From Thermoplasmata archaeon (GTDB taxonomy: Archaea; Thermoplasmatota; Thermoplasmata; Thermoplasmatales; Thermoplasmataceae): a stretch of DNA of 6,182 nt. The translations under genes were made by a program, and so were the position numbers. This document shows, in pieces, positions 5,931 to 6,182 of this stretch; the stretch's first letter is position 1; each line of letters begins with the position of its first letter. Under the pieces are notes generated by a model that did no database searches, was not told where the DNA came from, and saw nothing but the letters and a program-made list of their open reading frames with translations. The stretch lies in assembly GCA_021819605.1 (NCBI GenBank), contig JAKAQT010000090.1, forward strand, positions 1 through 6,182. The letters are read 5' to 3'.

Positions 5931-5954
5931 GCGTGGGTGTCCACGCCATTTTTT
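5931..5954 (+). terminator. Hairpin plus U-tract terminator after the MFS gene
   Basis: GCGTGG (5931-5936) and CCACGC (5941-5946) form a perfect 6-bp GC-rich stem with a GTGT loop. After CA comes a run of six T (5949-5954). It begins 17 nt after the transporter stop codon. The shape is that of an intrinsic terminator; in archaea the U-tract alone can suffice. Confidence 0.7.
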
Positions 5955-6093
5955 AACATCCGGAATCTGGCAATGAACTGTATGGAAATGCTGTCTTTCC
6001 CGGTGATACGGTTCAGGTTTCTATGGAATCTCCGGAATAACATAATAAAGCACATGGAACAGGACTAAAATCCCATGCCCTTCGGTTTTCTGC
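5955..6093. other. Intergenic stretch with no supported gene
   Basis: No gene, RNA or repeat is secure here. A 28-codon plus-strand reading frame (5982-6068, beginning MEMLSFPVIRF and ending HMEQD) lies 29 nt downstream of an ATTTTTTAA string that could act as a TATA box. Its length and composition give no real support for coding. The 3' end of the minus-strand gene to the right may terminate in this stretch. Confidence 0.4.
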
Positions 6094-6182
6094 CTATGAC
6101 TTTTTCGACGATATCTCCCTGATGAGCTTCCACTGTTCACCCGTCAGGTCAAGAAGGTTGTTGAATTCACCTGCTCCTTTCA
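6094..6182 (-). CDS. C-terminal end of an unrecognised protein, N-terminus outside window
   Basis: One minus-strand frame is open from the right edge to a TAG at 6094-6096 and gives 28 residues containing GEFNNLLDLTGEQWKLIREI and ending SSKKS. The other two minus-strand frames hit stops near the edge. The residue mix (amphipathic, with a charged Lys/Ser tail) looks like a real protein C-terminus, but the fragment is too short to place in a family. It would be transcribed toward the transporter, convergent with it. Confidence 0.5.
   Translation of the reverse strand, partial: KGAGEFNNLLDLTGEQWKLIREISSKKS

Noticed and set aside
1..6182. Mobile element, CRISPR array, tRNA or rRNA
   Set aside because: No transposase or integrase motifs, regularly spaced repeats, terminal inverted repeats or tRNA-like cloverleaf were seen.

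Overview
The window looks like a piece of a moderately GC-rich archaeal chromosome, most likely from the Thermoplasmata (Thermoplasma/Ferroplasma/Cuniculiplasma-like). The evidence is indirect. Arg is mostly AGG and Ile often ATA. Five genes have an archaeal TATA-like box about 23-26 nt upstream of the best start codon, which predicts leaderless mRNAs. The one clearly operon-internal gene instead has a strong GGAGGTG ribosome binding site. The genus assignment is inference.

Layout from left to right: (1) a minus-strand Old Yellow Enzyme / 2,4-dienoyl-CoA reductase-like flavoenzyme, cut off at its C-terminus by the window edge; (2) an 87-nt divergent promoter region; (3) a plus-strand short-chain dehydrogenase/reductase (SDR); (4) a plus-strand two-gene operon with its own promoter, made of a thiolase-superfamily protein and a small zinc-ribbon/DUF35-type partner that overlap by ATGA; (5) a convergent minus-strand family III (CaiB/BaiF) CoA-transferase; (6) a 182-nt divergent intergenic region with two TATA boxes and several inverted repeats; (7) a plus-strand MFS transporter followed by a hairpin/U-tract terminator; (8) about 150 nt with no secure gene; (9) the last 28 codons of an unrecognised minus-strand gene.

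Together the genes read as a small catabolic or salvage module for an organic acid or acyl compound: import by the MFS carrier, CoA activation by the CaiB-type transferase, redox steps by the OYE-like enzyme and the SDR, and C-C bond chemistry by the thiolase/zinc-ribbon pair. The substrate cannot be read from sequence. The most notable point is that the thiolase homologue has Ser where the nucleophilic Cys should be, and it has also lost the Cys of the HDCF motif while keeping the HD and GHP histidines. With its DUF35-type partner it resembles in outline the Cys-less Ltp2-type/DUF35 retro-aldolases of steroid side-chain degradation more than a standard thiolase. That is a hypothesis, not a demonstrated function.
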